From Crotalaria pallida (lineage: Eukaryota > Streptophyta > Magnoliopsida > Fabales > Fabaceae), in NCBI GenBank assembly GCA_037953625.1, contig CM075652.1, forward strand, positions 53,313,501-53,377,500: DNA of 64,000 nucleotides, read 5' to 3'. The position numbers and the translations under genes were made by a program. Position 1 is the first letter of the stretch, and every line of letters begins with the position of its first letter. The notes beneath the pieces were generated by a model, which made no database searches, was not told the DNA's origin, and saw only the letters and a program-made list of their open reading frames with translations. This document shows, in pieces, positions 1 through 11,972 of this stretch.

Positions 1-117
1 CTTTTGCAATGGCTTTACCAGCAACGACCAAAGTCGTTGCAAAACATATTTTTAGCAACGACTTTTGGTTTTTAGCAACGACTTTTGTCGTTGCAATAAA
101 GGGTTTTTCTTGTAGTG
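1..117. mobile_element. CACTA transposon, right end only
   Basis: The stretch ends in TTTTTCTTGTAGTG, the reverse complement of the usual CACTACAAGAAAAA terminus of plant CACTA (En/Spm) transposons. Just inside lie subterminal repeats built on GCAACGAC and its complement GTCGTTGC, with hairpin-like pairs. Such repeats are the expected binding sites of the element's own DNA-binding protein. The rest of the element lies left of the window, so its size and 3-bp target duplication cannot be checked. Confidence 0.75.
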
Positions 118-584
118 TATTCCCTTAGCCCAAACAATCCCAATTATTCTATTATCATTTTATCAAGATTTCCTCTCAAGCTTTTACTTAGTTTTATTAC
201 AAACCTAGCATACCTAGTGATTAACCCACATTTTCATACCACTCGTTATTACATATATAACAATAAAATATATCCAAGCACAGTATATCATAAACATATT
301 CATTCATTAATATAGTAGGTTCTATCACTCAAACACTAAATAACTAGTTTCTAACCAAACACAGAACCCTAAGGTTTATTATTATCCATATCCATCTACT
401 CTTAGTTATCACTATACGCTATTTAGAACTCATTCCCTAAATAAAGTTAATACCACCTCCTTACTTGGAAGTCCCGACAATAGAAACAATGTCACGTTCA
501 TGTCCGCACCTTACTCGAGAGTTAGAGTCAACAATAACGTGCAGGATCTAAATAAGGACATACGTTAAAAACTAATTATAACAT

Positions 585-588
<4 letters not shown>

Positions 589-617
<29 letters not shown>
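589..617. repeat. TA dinucleotide microsatellite
   Basis: An uninterrupted TA run inside the LTR fragment. The equivalent run in the related solo LTR lies at about 44261-44290, so it belongs to the LTR family and is not a chance tract. Confidence 0.9.
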
Positions 618-619
<2 letters not shown>

Positions 620-854
620 ACTAAACTCATTTTTGTCAAAATAATAAATATATATCATTATACAAAAAAATATATCACTTTTCCACAAAAATATCTCTCT
701 ATTTAAAAATATAGGAATAATTGATGGATTGTCAAATAAATTGCATGAATGGATAGAGGGAGTTGAGAATGTTATCTTCCTGAAAAGAATTTAAAATTGG
801 ACAATTGGATATTAAATTATTGGACCGGAAAGGTGAAGAATCCTAAAATTTTCG

Positions 855-1070
855 TTCTTCCTCTCGTCTCTGTTCTATTTCTCTCTCGTGTTCTCTCTCT
901 ATGTTTGCTTCTTTCTTTTCTTTCAGTTTCAGACTCTCTTTCTCTCTTGCCTTTCCTTTTCTCTTTTTCTTTCTTTCTTTGTTTCCCTCTCTTTCTCTCT
1001 CTTCTCACGTCCTCTCATTCCTTCTCTCTCGTTCTTATCTCTTTCTTTTTCTTCTTTTATTTTAGTTCAC
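855..1070. repeat. CT-rich tract inside LTR
   Basis: About 215 bases almost purely C and T on the plus strand (GA-rich in the sense direction of this LTR). It is conserved as a block at about 44530-44690 in the sister LTR. Pyrimidine-rich blocks of this kind often lie near LTR transcription starts, but no start can be fixed here. The open frames across it on both strands are low-complexity artefacts. Confidence 0.7.
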
Positions 1071-1771
1071 GGTGGGGGTGGGGCACTTGGGTAGTATTAG
1101 GTGTATATATATAATATATATTATTTTATGTTTTGTTCTTATTTGTGGGTCGATGTGTGTAAGTATTTTGAATTATAATAAATGATTGACGATCCTAAAA
1201 ATAAAATACATTTCAGTAAAACAATATTGTATTTTTAATTACTCAAAACTGATTGAAAAATAATAAAGTTATCGATCCATACAGATAGCTATTGTGTAAG
1301 AAAAAGGGTATCAAAATTCAAAAGTAAATATATTTTCTCAATCCTGATAATAAACTTGATAAAATATTATATTTATAATTTTGAAATAGCAGATCATTAT
1401 ATATAATTTATACTAGTAATATATTAAATCAGTCCTGAAGCTAAAAATAAAACAGTCTCAAAACGTCATGAAAACTTACAGGAATGTTTAAAACCTTAAA
1501 TTAAACATATCTTTTCAAAGAAACAATTTATGAAAATGTCTCTAAGGCCTGTCACTTGAGCTCCCTGTTAAAATATTAATTAAACTAAATAAAAATACTT
1601 TTATTTTCGTAAAACGTATGGTGACAAATTTATACTTATTTTCACTAGAAAAAATATTTCAATATTAATGATGACATCAAAATTTTATTACGACATTCAA
1701 ATATATTGAAAAAATCATAGTATATCATTTAATTATTTTACTAAAGATATTAGAAATAGCGTGATGTTACA

Positions 1772-3357
1772 ACTCATACATCAACATTATATCATCATGT
1801 ACTTTTGGACACAATTTCATTTCAATAATGTGTTTGTAATATAATTTCAATAATATTTATTACCTACAATTAATAAATATAATTTCAAATAATATTTAAA
1901 TATTAAAATTGTAAAAAGTTAACATTACAATAATTAAAATTAATGATACCTATTAAAAATTATAAAGTATAAAAAAATACAACTTAATGTTGAATATAAT
2001 GCGATAAATGTTACTTCATTGACTCTTTATTTGAAATTATTAGTTTATTTATTTGGATATTAAAATATGTATTTTTTTATTTTTTTTATAACAAGACAAT
2101 ATATTTAAGAATAAAAGAGAAAAAATATTAAATAATATTATGTTTTATTATTTAAAAAAGAATATTATTATTATTTTTAATTATTATTATTTATTATTAA
2201 TTTATTGTTATTATTATTATTTATTATTATTTTTATTTATTTATTAGAGTATTATAAAGTAAAAAGAGAGAAAAGACAAAAAAAATTGGATCACACAAAA
2301 TTTAAAGTTGAGACAGACCACTCAATTTAGGATTATTCACGAAATTTTGAAGATTAGCAAAATTTTAAGAGAATCTGATAAAAAAAATCTGATGTTAAAA
2401 CGAACACTCCATCATACTCTCTCGAATTCTCTATTGTGGCTGCAGTTAGATATAAACCTTTTCTACTTTATTTCAGTTGCAAATGGATGATGACAACCAG
2501 CATATTGAAGTCTAAGATGTGCAAGAGATGCAGAAACATGAGAGATTTGATAAGCCTTCGGTAGGAAGACGTGTCAATGAGTTGAGGGATTATTAGAGTT
2601 GCAAATTGTTTTTATTTTATTTTATTTTTTATAAATTTACAATAGAAAAATTGTGCTTTTAAGTTAGACAAAACAACAATTTTACGAGTACATCCAGAAT
2701 TGATATCTGGATGTACATTCGATTGTTTTAATTGCAGAAATAAATTTATTTATGTATATAAGATAAGCATATGTATATTCAGATATCAATTCTGGATGTA
2801 CACATAATATTATGGTAAAAAAAAATATAAATCTATCAAACAACTTTTACTTAAAAGAAGCTTTTCAATTAGATAAAATATCAAATTACCAAACAGTCTT
2901 CGCTTTTATTTTTGAAGCTCTAATTTCTGACTTCTTATTTTAAGGAGCATTTGAGCCAATAAAAAGTTAGGGCAAACACACCCAAAATAAAGTCTCTATA
3001 TAATCGCCTCGACACAAATACCCATATAATATTTATCAAAGAAGTCTTTGGACCAAAAGGACCTATGTGTCCTGCGAATGTGCTTGTCTGCATGATTTGG
3101 TTATGCTTTCAATCCTCTCAAGTCTCAAACTTACGTTTGTGTTGGTTCAACAGAATTTTATTGTCTTTTTTCTATTTTTGGTTTTGTGTTCCATAATTGC
3201 TTTCATAGCCAAAATCTATTTTAAGGCAGAGCAACTCTGGGTTATTTCTGTGTCAGAGTTGAATCAATTTAATTTTTGGATTGGATATTTATCCTCTTTA
3301 CCCTTTTTACTTGTGCTTCATCACCTTCTCATATTTGCATTGTGTTTTTGCAATTTT
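1772..3357. other. AT-rich intergenic DNA without a recognisable gene
   Basis: Very AT-rich sequence with ATT-type microsatellite tracts around 2160-2245. A 104-codon open frame at 3067-3381 (plus) is hydrophobic, matches nothing I know, and runs into the CACTA terminus at 3358, so I treat it as chance. The only structured piece is the inverted repeat at 2688-2801. Confidence 0.6.
2688..2801. repeat. Small snap-back inverted repeat
   Basis: The segment starts GTACATCCAGAATTGATATC and ends with the reverse complement of that sequence, arms of about 21 bases around roughly 72 bases. The left arm is also followed by TCTGGATGTAC, so it forms a second, shorter hairpin with 11-bp arms. The arrangement suits a tiny foldback MITE or a transposon end. 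No target duplication could be assigned. Confidence 0.55.
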
Positions 3358-3800
3358 CACTACAAGAAAAATCTTGATTAAATATGGAATTTTTCATAGC
3401 TAATCCATAGCTAATTTGCAGCTAAACTCTTTAGCTATGGAATAAGATATGAATTCGCTATAAAAGGCTCCATAGCCAATACCTCCATAGCCAATACCTC
3501 CTAGCTGATTGGCGACATAAAATGTTGATAGCTAATCCATAGCTAATTTAAAAATTTCCATGGCTAATCTACATCTAAATCCATAGCAAAATTTTAGTAC
3601 TAAAATTCATTAATTCCATAGCTAATTAGACGGAGAAATTTTTCATAGCTATTTCCATAGCTAGATTTTGTAGATATTCAATAGTTAATCCATATCCATT
3701 GTATATCTAATCTATAGCTATTGCATCACTAATCTATAGCTAATTTATGGTTCTAGCAATTTCATAGCTATTTAATAGCCAATACATACACAAATAATTC
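3358..3800. repeat. CACTA subterminal repeat array
   Basis: At least fifteen variants of CCATAGCTAAT or its complement are packed into roughly 440 bases directly behind the CACTA terminus. In En/Spm-type elements such arrays bind the element's small transposition protein, which is the likely role here. Confidence 0.75.
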
Positions 3801-4047
3801 CACTAATCCACGTATAATATAAAATAGAAAAAAGCAATAATAAAAAGATGAAAAGGAACAACAAAGTATCATAGTTGAATCCATTAATATGAACGTTGTC
3901 TAGTAAACAAGTTATCAAACTTCTAAAAACCTTCAACCCAACACAAACCAAATTTACTAATTCAAAACAAGTTTCATTGATTCAATTGAACACAAAACTA
4001 AGTGTACATATTCAAATTAAATTTAAATTCACTAGTTCAATCTATTA

Positions 4048-6664
4048 CTAATAAAGCCAATCTTCATCATCAGCATGTTCCTCCTCAACTGCTCCTTCAC
4101 CTTCCCCAACATTTCTAGCTTGAGAGTCATGAATGTTAGATAAGATGGGCTTCAAGATGGACATCAATTGTGTTTGCAAAACACTAGTCAATTGTGTCTC
4201 AACAAAAGTACTTATCGCTGCATTCACTGCTTCCTTTATGTCTTCTTGAACCTTGTGAGAAGACCCCATAACATTTGCAGATGAAGAAGGTATGGATCCA
4301 TGAGAACCAATATCCAAACTGCGACCCCCTAAGAATCGTCCCTTCTTGTTAGGACCAGACATTTCTGCCCAAACCTCCTTATCAACCACAGGATGAGAAG
4401 AAGTGTCTTCTCCATATTTCTCTTGCATTTTAGCATCATATGAATCCTGAAACAACAATTAAAAGTATTTGTTTCCAATCAGTGTTTCAGCACCAAGCAT
4501 ACATAGACTAGCAAGATATATGTCATAAAGAGATTGTTTCATTCAAACATAAGCATTAATATGATGATAGTAAACACTGAAGAAATGACACATCAATTTG
4601 ACCAAGGAATTGTAGGAATAAAGCAAAACATAATTGAAGAAGCAACCTACAAGAAATAGTCAATTGGAAGCTTCCTGAGAGCAAAGATTTTCCTAATGTA
4701 TTTCGTCTATGTGTTAAAAAGGAACAGATTGAAAACAAACTTGTCTGGCATTCAGATTTGACACAGCTAAAGAGATACTAATGGCTTAATGCTAACACAA
4801 TCACAGTCCATTTACACAGATATCAGTTGTTCTAAAAACAATACTGAAAAAAATTTGTCTACTTATTTCTTCATCAAGAGAAACAGGGAATAAATATTCT
4901 TCTTTTTCATTTGGACATCCTTCTTGGAGTACAGAACCAAATATACGATTGAAAATCATATATCTTGGAACCTTTGATGCTCTGGCACTCCAAAATCAGT
5001 GGCATATTCATATTTGAATCTAATATTAATTGTATATTACTGCATCTGTACTTTTGCTGTATCCCCTTTTTTTTAAAAACCCTCTGCCCTAAAAATACTG
5101 TCACTCCAAGAATTCAAGTCTCATTCTCTTACTAATCATTCAAAGTTTACACTAAACATCAATAACATAAAATCTGCTAAAAGACTTAAAATAATACTTA
5201 CGACGAAACACTTTGAGCGTCGAGACACATAATATTCCCCATCTTTCTTCTTGTGGACATGGGAATAGACATCTCTAAATTTAACCAGATGTTTCAAATT
5301 TGCCTCCTGAAATCAATAGAGTAGTTAGCATTATCTTACCATCTCTAAATTGACATAAAAGAAAGCATGCAACAACTATTCAATCATAGTATGTCACTGG
5401 AATGTAAATTAAATTAAAGATAATGTAGATCATTATCTTACCATCCTTTTCTTATGTTCACCTAAATTTATTGAGCCACCGGTGTGTAACATACAATCAG
5501 ACATGAGTGCCCTGTTTCTTTTACTAGATTCAGACTTGTTCTTCCACTTTGGTGTCAACCAAATGTCGACCAGACCATCCCATACTGCCATGATCATCCC
5601 TTTGGGGTCGTGGCCCTTAGTGTCAGCAAGGTTTGTAGAATTTACTTGTTTCAAAGCCCTATCCCTTGCCTTTTTCAAATAGTCCGGATAGCGGTCCATG
5701 CATGTTCTTTCCCATACAACTTTTGCCATGGCATGATCACATTCAGATGCAAATCGATATGTATCCTACACCAATATAATATAAGTGTTTTACATAGGCA
5801 AAAACATACTAAAATATACTTTGATGGAACATCAAGCCTTAAAAATATACTAAAATATATAAGTGTTTTACATATCACATAATTACTTACCATAAAATCC
5901 TTGAACAGCAAGCCTTTCAATATAAAAGGATAATCCTTCCACCTCTCAGCTGGAACAGGCATCCGTGTCATCACAGCAGAGATAATGTAACGGGTCACAG
6001 AGGGTGGTACAAACCTCCTCCTACAAGTGCAATAATAAATGATAAAACATTCTACGATTAGTAATTAATGCTATCCTAGTTCAAAGAGTAAAAAAATGCA
6101 ACAAATTCCATCTATTAATTATCAATCTATCAATCTATTAATTATAACTTACGGTTTAGAGGTATCCTCCACGGATATAACCTCCCTCCTATCAATTTCC
6201 GCAAAAGATCCATCACCCGAAGAAGTCTCTAAAGCCGGGTCATCAGTAGCATATGGGGCTGTAGGTGATCGGGCAGTGGAGGGTGGGGCTGCGGGTGATC
6301 GGGCAGTGGAGGGTGGGGCTGCGGCTGATCGGGCAGTAGAGGAGGGTGGGGCAGCGGCTGATCGGGCAGTAGAGGAGGGTGGGGCTGCAGCTGATCGGGC
6401 AGTAGAGCGTGGGGCTGTAGCTGATCGGGTAGTAGAGGGTGGAGCTGCAACTAATGGGCCACTAGAGGATGGGGCTGTAGCTGTTATGCCATCAGAGGCT
6501 GGGGCAGCAGCAGCTGAATTAGTGCGGTGTTGAGAATGATGTGGTGGTGGTGGTGGTGGTGGTGGTGGTGGCGGCGGCGAAATAGTGTGCTTTTGAGGAT
6601 GAAGTGGTGGATCACTACGACCTCTCCCACGATAGCATTTAGTTCCTCTACTCCGGATAATCAT
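4048..6664 (-). CDS. CACTA ORF1 protein (Transposase_24 / TNP1-like), five exons
   Basis: Five minus-strand exons join in one frame: 6664-6153, 6020-5891, 5765-5442, 5306-5202 and 4446-4048, giving 489 residues. Each intron starts GTAAG on the coding strand and ends AG, and the exon phases agree, so I trust the model. The first exon encodes a basic start, a proline run at about residues 30-41, then alanine/proline/serine repeats to about 150. Exons 2-4 (about 171-357) carry the conserved Transposase_24 core, with a WDGLVDIWLTPKWKNKS stretch and HTGGSI near its end. The last exon is amphipathic and ends in an acidic tail. In this family the protein is thought to bind subterminal repeats with Tnp2. 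I see no stop or frameshift. The start is the first ATG of the open exon; transcription is unproven. Confidence 0.75.
6257..6480 (-). repeat. In-frame minisatellite of ORF1 exon 1
   Basis: About seven copies of a 30-33 base unit around GATCGGGCAGTGGAGGGTGG. On the minus strand they encode repeated alanine-proline-serine-threonine-arginine blocks (SAAAPPSSTAR-like). Unit lengths remain multiples of three, so the frame is kept. Confidence 0.85.
6541..6580. repeat. GGT trinucleotide tract
   Basis: A GGT run that passes into GGC, encoding the polyproline run of ORF1 on the minus strand. As a pure trinucleotide repeat it should vary in length between copies of the element. Confidence 0.9.
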
Positions 6665-6796
6665 GACACTAAAAGAAATATATTCAGCAAAGATTAGCAA
6701 AAATATAAAGCGTAAGAAAAATAATAATTCTATAACATAAGACTTACCAGCTACTAAATGGAATCAGCTGATATTCTCAGTTGCATTTTCTTCATC

Positions 6797-7128
6797 AACT
6801 AAGTTTCCTGAAATAATAAAGTAACTTAGCAAAATATAATTAGACAATAACTTTATTTTAGTCTCAAAATTGTAGGTATGACATAGGTATGACAACAAGT
6901 CAATGAGTTTCACTTCATCAGACATAGGTATGACAACAAGTTTAAAAATCAAACCAAAACACAGACATTCGAGAAGCCGATGATCCATTTCAAAACATCA
7001 TAATTATTCACTTCATCAAGATTCAATTGCATTTTGCTATATAGTCTCAGCAAATATGCATCCACATCATAATTATATATAGTTGGCAATGGAAACTAAG
7101 TTTCCTGAAATAATAAAGTAACTTAGCA
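6797..7128. repeat. Local direct repeats upstream of ORF1
   Basis: A perfect 35-base segment starting AACTAAGTTTCCTGAAATAA occurs at 6797 and again at 7094. A shorter CATAGGTATGACAACAAGT repeat lies between the copies. The region holds no gene and lies between the tnp2 remnant and ORF1, where the ORF1 promoter is expected. Confidence 0.65.
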
Positions 7129-7452
7129 TGTCATATTTTAAGGTAGAGTAGGCATATCATATATAAATATGAGTACAGGTATAAATCTGAGTACAGGTAG
7201 GAATCTGTACTTTTGGACTAAAAATTAGTAACATTACAAAATAAAACAAGGAATTAAAATTAGGAACTCTTTTATATATCCTAAAATAAGCCAAGTCAAA
7301 ATTAAAATTTAGAAGTTACATAGTGGTAAGTAAGAAGCTGCAGAATGAGGAATAAAATCCAATAACAAGTTTCTAATCATTCAAAATCCAATAACATACT
7401 TGAGATCTGCCCATTTCATTGTAACTAATCTAAGAAACTAAATGAATAAAAC

Positions 7453-8244
7453 TTAAATGTCACCATATGAGTCTGAATCATATAGTTCCTCCTCATCATC
7501 TGATATGAACTCATTATTATCACTATATTCATCATCGTCAATGAATGCATCAACAACTGGGACATTCGGTGGAATATATATATCATTTATGTCCACTTCA
7601 TCCATCGGAGCATTGGCATCAAATAAGAAAATTGCTTCATCTTCTGGGATGATATTGTGTGTTCTTGAGGAGACATCATCTTGGTAATAATCATCAGCAA
7701 GTTGTTCACAATTCACCATTGGCTCATTTAATTCATCAAACTCACACTCATCATTGAATGTCTCAGCAACAAAAAGTCTTGCTCTAACCTTGCACGCTGC
7801 CACCCAATCCCCACCACTAGCTTTGCCCATGCTCTGTGGGTATACTGTATAGTATACCTGTTGTGCTTGTTCGGCTAATACAAATGGGTCATTGGAGTGA
7901 AGCCTTGATTTATGATTGACATCAACCAAGCCATATCTCTCATCAACTTTGACTCCATTAATCGGGTCAAACCAGTGACATTTAAAAAGAAATACTTTGT
8001 TTCCTTTTCCAAGATATGATAATTCCAATACATCCTCGACAATGCCATAATAGTCCAAATCATTCTCACCATATATATTTCCTCTAACACATACCCCACT
8101 ATTCATGGTAGTTTTATTTTGCCCATAGTCCTTAGTGTGGAATTTATATCCATTAACTATTAAGCCATTGTATGAGGTCACACATTTGGATGGACCGTAA
8201 CTTATCTCTCGAATCATTTGATTCTCAACTTGATCCATACTCAC
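7453..8244 (-). pseudogene. Tnp2 transposase, C-terminal part (DUF4216-like)
   Basis: A 263-residue open frame resembles the C-terminal DUF4216-type domain of CACTA Tnp2 proteins. Recognisable blocks are SYNGLIVNGYKFHTKDYG, NSGVCVRG, YYGIVEDVLELSYLGK and VFLFKCHWFDP. An acidic tail rich in D and E follows. On the coding strand the segment just before the frame looks like an intron end (TTTATAG). It is separated from the N-terminal part (8274-9185) by only about 30 bases, whereas a full protein would need several hundred residues between them. It is therefore an internally deleted gene, not an independent one. Confidence 0.75.
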
Positions 8245-8273
8245 CTATAAATCATTACAAAGACAATAAGCAA

Positions 8274-9185
8274 CTATTTAGAATCAGCTGGATGTGTCAT
8301 CACTTGTTCATTCTTACGCACTCCATCAGCATGCCAACGCATATATGGTGCAGTTTTTTTTGACATATAAAGGCGTTGGAGTCTCGGAGTAATGGGAAAG
8401 TATCGCAGCATTGAGTACGACACATCCTTTTCCTTCGTTGATTGCCCAACCTTCGGTTTGAATCGCGGGTGTCCACATACTAAGCAAGATGAGTAAACCG
8501 TTGGGTCTTCAAATTCTTTGTAATACAACATGCAATGATTAGGACATGCATCTATCTTCTCATATCCTAATCCCAATTCACTAACCATGCTCTTCGATTT
8601 ATAAAAATTTTCAGGTAACCTTTCAGTATCAGGAAGCATGCTCTTAATTATGACCATCATTCGATCATAACAGCTCTCACTCATGTTGAACTCGGACTTC
8701 AGATTTATCAGTTGAGTTACAGCTGACAGTTTCGTGTGCTTGTGGCAACCATCCCATAATGGTTCATCAGCATCTCTTAGCATGTCATAAAACTTTGAAG
8801 CCTCAAGATTCGGATCCTCTTCTATATCTTCAGTGTCTGAATTTAATATATCACCAGCAGCATCCATAACCATATCCACATATGGATTCCTAGTCTCCAT
8901 GTCTTCATCATCATGGACACCACTATTCTCCCATCGATCCTCACCATGACTAGTCCAATTTACGTAACCCTCCATAAATCCAAAATTATACAAATGCCTT
9001 TGAACCCCAAAGGAGTCATTTCTGACACGATTCTTGCATCTTAAACATGGGAAAAGAATGAAATTTGATGGATCAACAACTCTGTTAGCAATCTTGATGA
9101 AATCATCGACTCCATTCTTGAATTCCTCACTTACACAACCAGTACAATCCTTTCTTCGTAACATCCAACTTCGATCAGGTCTCAT
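8274..9185 (-). pseudogene. Tnp2 transposase, N-terminal part
   Basis: From the ATG at 9185 the frame runs 303 residues. It opens with the transposase-associated domain typical of CACTA Tnp2 (RSWMLRRKD near residue 3, then FILFPCLRCKNR). It continues into the start of the Transposase_21 region, with DACPNHCMLYYKEFED, CLVCGHPRF and MRWHADG. It stops soon after HPADS, where intact relatives continue into the catalytic core. That core and the DUF4218-like part are missing before the C-terminal piece at 7453-8244, so no active transposase is expected. Confidence 0.8.
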
Positions 9186-9233
9186 GATTACTACGAATAA
9201 ATAAAATACTAAGTCACGGAACAGAATAATCAT

Positions 9234-11777
9234 TCGGCTTATAATCTAAAACAAACTAGGCCTATGTGACAAAGAGTGCATGTCACATGAGTCCTATTTC
9301 AGGGTCATTGTTTTAGTTTGGGCTTCTTTTTTATGGATATTTTCCATGGAATAAGATTTGTGTTACAGTTCAGGTTCAAGACCAGAACAAAAATATTAGC
9401 ACAGTTAAATGAAACTCTTGCAGAAGGGCAGTTTCTTTGTTTAAGACATGAAACTTAAGATTGCTAAATAGCTGATTGGAATCCAGATAAGGGCTAATCT
9501 ATCCAATAATCCAATTTCCAATCAGCAATTAAGGGTTTTGCAGGCTAAAAGTAAAGTAATGTAACAGAGAATAAAAGTAAAGTGGCTTACTTGAGCTTCA
9601 AAGTTTTATGACATGATATACACTTGGTGGTTTTCAGAAGTATATCTTATTCTGTTTTATTAATAAATTTGGCTTATAAAAAAAGTTAACAGGGGAGGAA
9701 TAATTTGGCTTATAATATAGTAGAAGACTAAGATATAAAAGACTGTGTAAAAAGGATAACAGTTATTAAAATTATTACAATTATGGTAGGCATTTCATGC
9801 ATAAAAGACTGTGTAAAAAGGATAATAGTATTCTAGGATGCAGTATATAGCTTACCAGTCTCCTTGAGTAGAAATTATACAGTATTGCAGCCTTAATTTC
9901 CAAAACCTTCGATTAAATCCTACAAAATAAGCATCTCAAACTTAAACAAATAAGGAGCCATGTAATGACTAAGATATAAGATTACAAGTCCTATAGCATC
10001 AACAATTTAATAAGAGACCATAGCTTCTGAAACTTGAGAGAAAGCATATAGTAGAAGATAGTGACAGTAAGGGACCATGCAGTCAATCATGTTGGTGATT
10101 CGAGTAATGCAGGCACAGATGACTAATTTAGACAGTGTACTGCATAAAGTTTTCACTCAGGAAAACTTGAGTTATCGTCATCTCTAGTCATGACTAATTG
10201 GTGCATTGTTACATATTATTTGATGCACCAACCAACAACAGTGTTAGAGGATAGAGAAGCATGTACTTGACTGATTCTTAATTTGGGCCACATCAATGAT
10301 GTCAGAAATGACCAACCCATCCACCTCTTTCTTAATTTGTGAACGATATATATGTGGAACATATCTCTGCATTTCATGTGAGAGGGGCTGGGAATTGAAA
10401 GGACGGGTGAAACCACAAAGTGTGTACATGTTCTCTACAGATGAAGCTACTAACAACATTACCCTCTCCCTGTCATGGCCTACAACAATATAAGTGAAAT
10501 CTTACATCACTTACATGGTAAATTACATACATTACATATATAGTTAACAAGTATTTTTAGTTTTAAATATGCCAAAGTATAATTAGCAAGGGTACTCCAA
10601 TCTACAATTATAAAGAAAAGGTAAGTAATCTTCCATCCGTAGAAAACAATCTTAATAATAGTACCAAATAAAGGATTGAGACACAAATTAACAAATACTT
10701 ACATTAGAATAGCCCAAGCTAAGGTATTAAACCAAACCCACGACTTAGGATAATCAAATCCAAAAGTCCCAAACCACATAAAAAAAACGAAAAACAATAT
10801 GTTGCAAGTTGCAACCCTCTCATAAGCAAGCCAACACAAAACCTGTATTACTAAAGACATAATCCCAACTTTAAAAGGTCATACGAATTTTAATGTTTTA
10901 CCAAAAAAAACAAAAATAGAACTGATATTCACTTCTGTAATAGTAAAATTGAGCAACTGCTCAAGCATTGATGCATTGTTACATAGAATCAAGTAAAATT
11001 CTCAAACCCTTTTCTTTAAAATACTGAAATACTGAAACCAAAAATCAGAATTGTGAAATTGTGAAATTGAGAAATGTCACAGTTAATTGATAACACTCCC
11101 TCCACACCAGGGAAACAAAAAAAACATCAAAAGTTTAACTCTAACATCCTTAACCAAAATGCTGTATCCATACTTTACATCTGCACCTTCATTTGAAACT
11201 TAGTAAACAATCATAGCTTAGATGTTAAGGATAAAAGAAAACTTAAGGATAATCTAAAAACACTTATTACCAAAATTCGGTGATGAGCTTTATGTCCTAG
11301 AACTTAGTAAACACTAAACAGTATAAGAGAATCATATTAAAATTGTTGAATGAATTCTCAGTATAAATACAAATACAATGGTAGCTCCGGTGTTGGAGGC
11401 TTCCACCATTGTGACTCTGAAAATAGTGTCATGTACTTGCCTTAAAAAAAAGTGACAGAATGATATCAGATCATAAATAGGGCTAGATTGTTGAAGACAG
11501 TTCGCTCATGACTGATTAAAAAAAAAATAAACCAAAGAGAATTAAATATATTTTTTTTCATATGTAAAAGTACATACATGTAGAATATAGAAGAAGAGCA
11601 AAAGGATGGCTCACAAGCCAGAACAAAAGTTAGAATAAGGTTCTCCCCAGCAAGGTGAAAATGGAGGAGAACAAGGTTAAGTGTAAGAGTTGCTTCTTTT
11701 TTTTTTGGTGAACAATGTATAAAGCATAAATAAAGCACATGAAAAATGTTAATCCCTGTGTAAATCATCATCCATGG
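9234..11777. other. Gene-free stretch upstream of tnp2
   Basis: AT-rich DNA that may be the 5' region of the CACTA element. Open frames at 10216-10459 (minus) and 11466-11771 (minus) show no family signature. I found no CACTA right terminus and no subterminal repeats here. The stretch ends abruptly at 11777 against a truncated LTR. Confidence 0.55.
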
Positions 11778-11964
11778 TGAATTTTTGAATTTTACACAGC
11801 ACCTAACCGGTTAGATGTGCCCTGTAACCGGTTAGACGATGAACCCAGAATTAGGGTTAGTGCGTTTTGATGAGTAATCACCCATTAATCTTCGTTAATC
11901 GCCACGAATACCTCTCATGCATGGTGGGAGACACGCGTCTCTCTGCATGTAATCATGGATTGAT

Positions 11965-11972
11965 TATAAATA
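11965..11972 (+). promoter_or_regulatory. LTR TATA box
   Basis: TATAAATA lies in a stretch conserved in both LTRs (the 3' copy is at 25668-25675), about 190 bases into the preserved part. Position and sequence suit an RNA polymerase II promoter; the start site is not determined. Confidence 0.5.

Larger units (their letters stand above)
118..1771 (-). mobile_element. Partial gypsy LTR, same family as the LTR at 42388-45409
   Basis: This stretch aligns over most of its length with the distal half of the complete solo LTR at 42388-45409. Shared landmarks in order are a TA microsatellite, a CT-rich block, an AT-rich tail and the closing TGTTACA border at 1765-1771. Read on the minus strand it opens TGTAACATCACG, like many gypsy LTRs. 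Its other half is cut off by, or lies beyond, the CACTA end at 117. No coding sequence is visible; the short reading frames in the pyrimidine-rich block are compositional. Confidence 0.7.
3358..9233 (-). mobile_element. CACTA transposon with intact ORF1 and deleted transposase core
   Basis: The left terminus CACTACAAGAAAAATC begins at 3358 and is followed to about 3800 by many copies of a CATAGCTAAT subterminal repeat in both orientations. Inside, on the minus strand, lie ORF1 (Transposase_24-like) and remnants of the Tnp2 transposase, the two genes expected of plant CACTA elements. No matching right terminus was found up to 11777, where an LTR begins, so that end is truncated or deleted; the end given here is the end of the tnp2 frame. 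With ORF1 intact and tnp2 broken, the copy could at best be mobilised in trans. Confidence 0.8.

Noticed and set aside
797..1114. Open frames on both strands over 105 and 63 codons
   Set aside because: They lie in a CT-rich LTR tract; the amino acids are low-complexity leucine/serine/phenylalanine or arginine/glutamate runs.
3067..3381. Hydrophobic 104-codon frame resembling a small membrane protein
   Set aside because: AT-rich hydrophobic frames arise by chance. It runs through the CACTA terminus and shows no motif or promoter.
11380..11420. Short inverted repeat CAATGGT / ACCATTG
   Set aside because: Seven-base arms are expected by chance at this scale and nothing around it supports a function.
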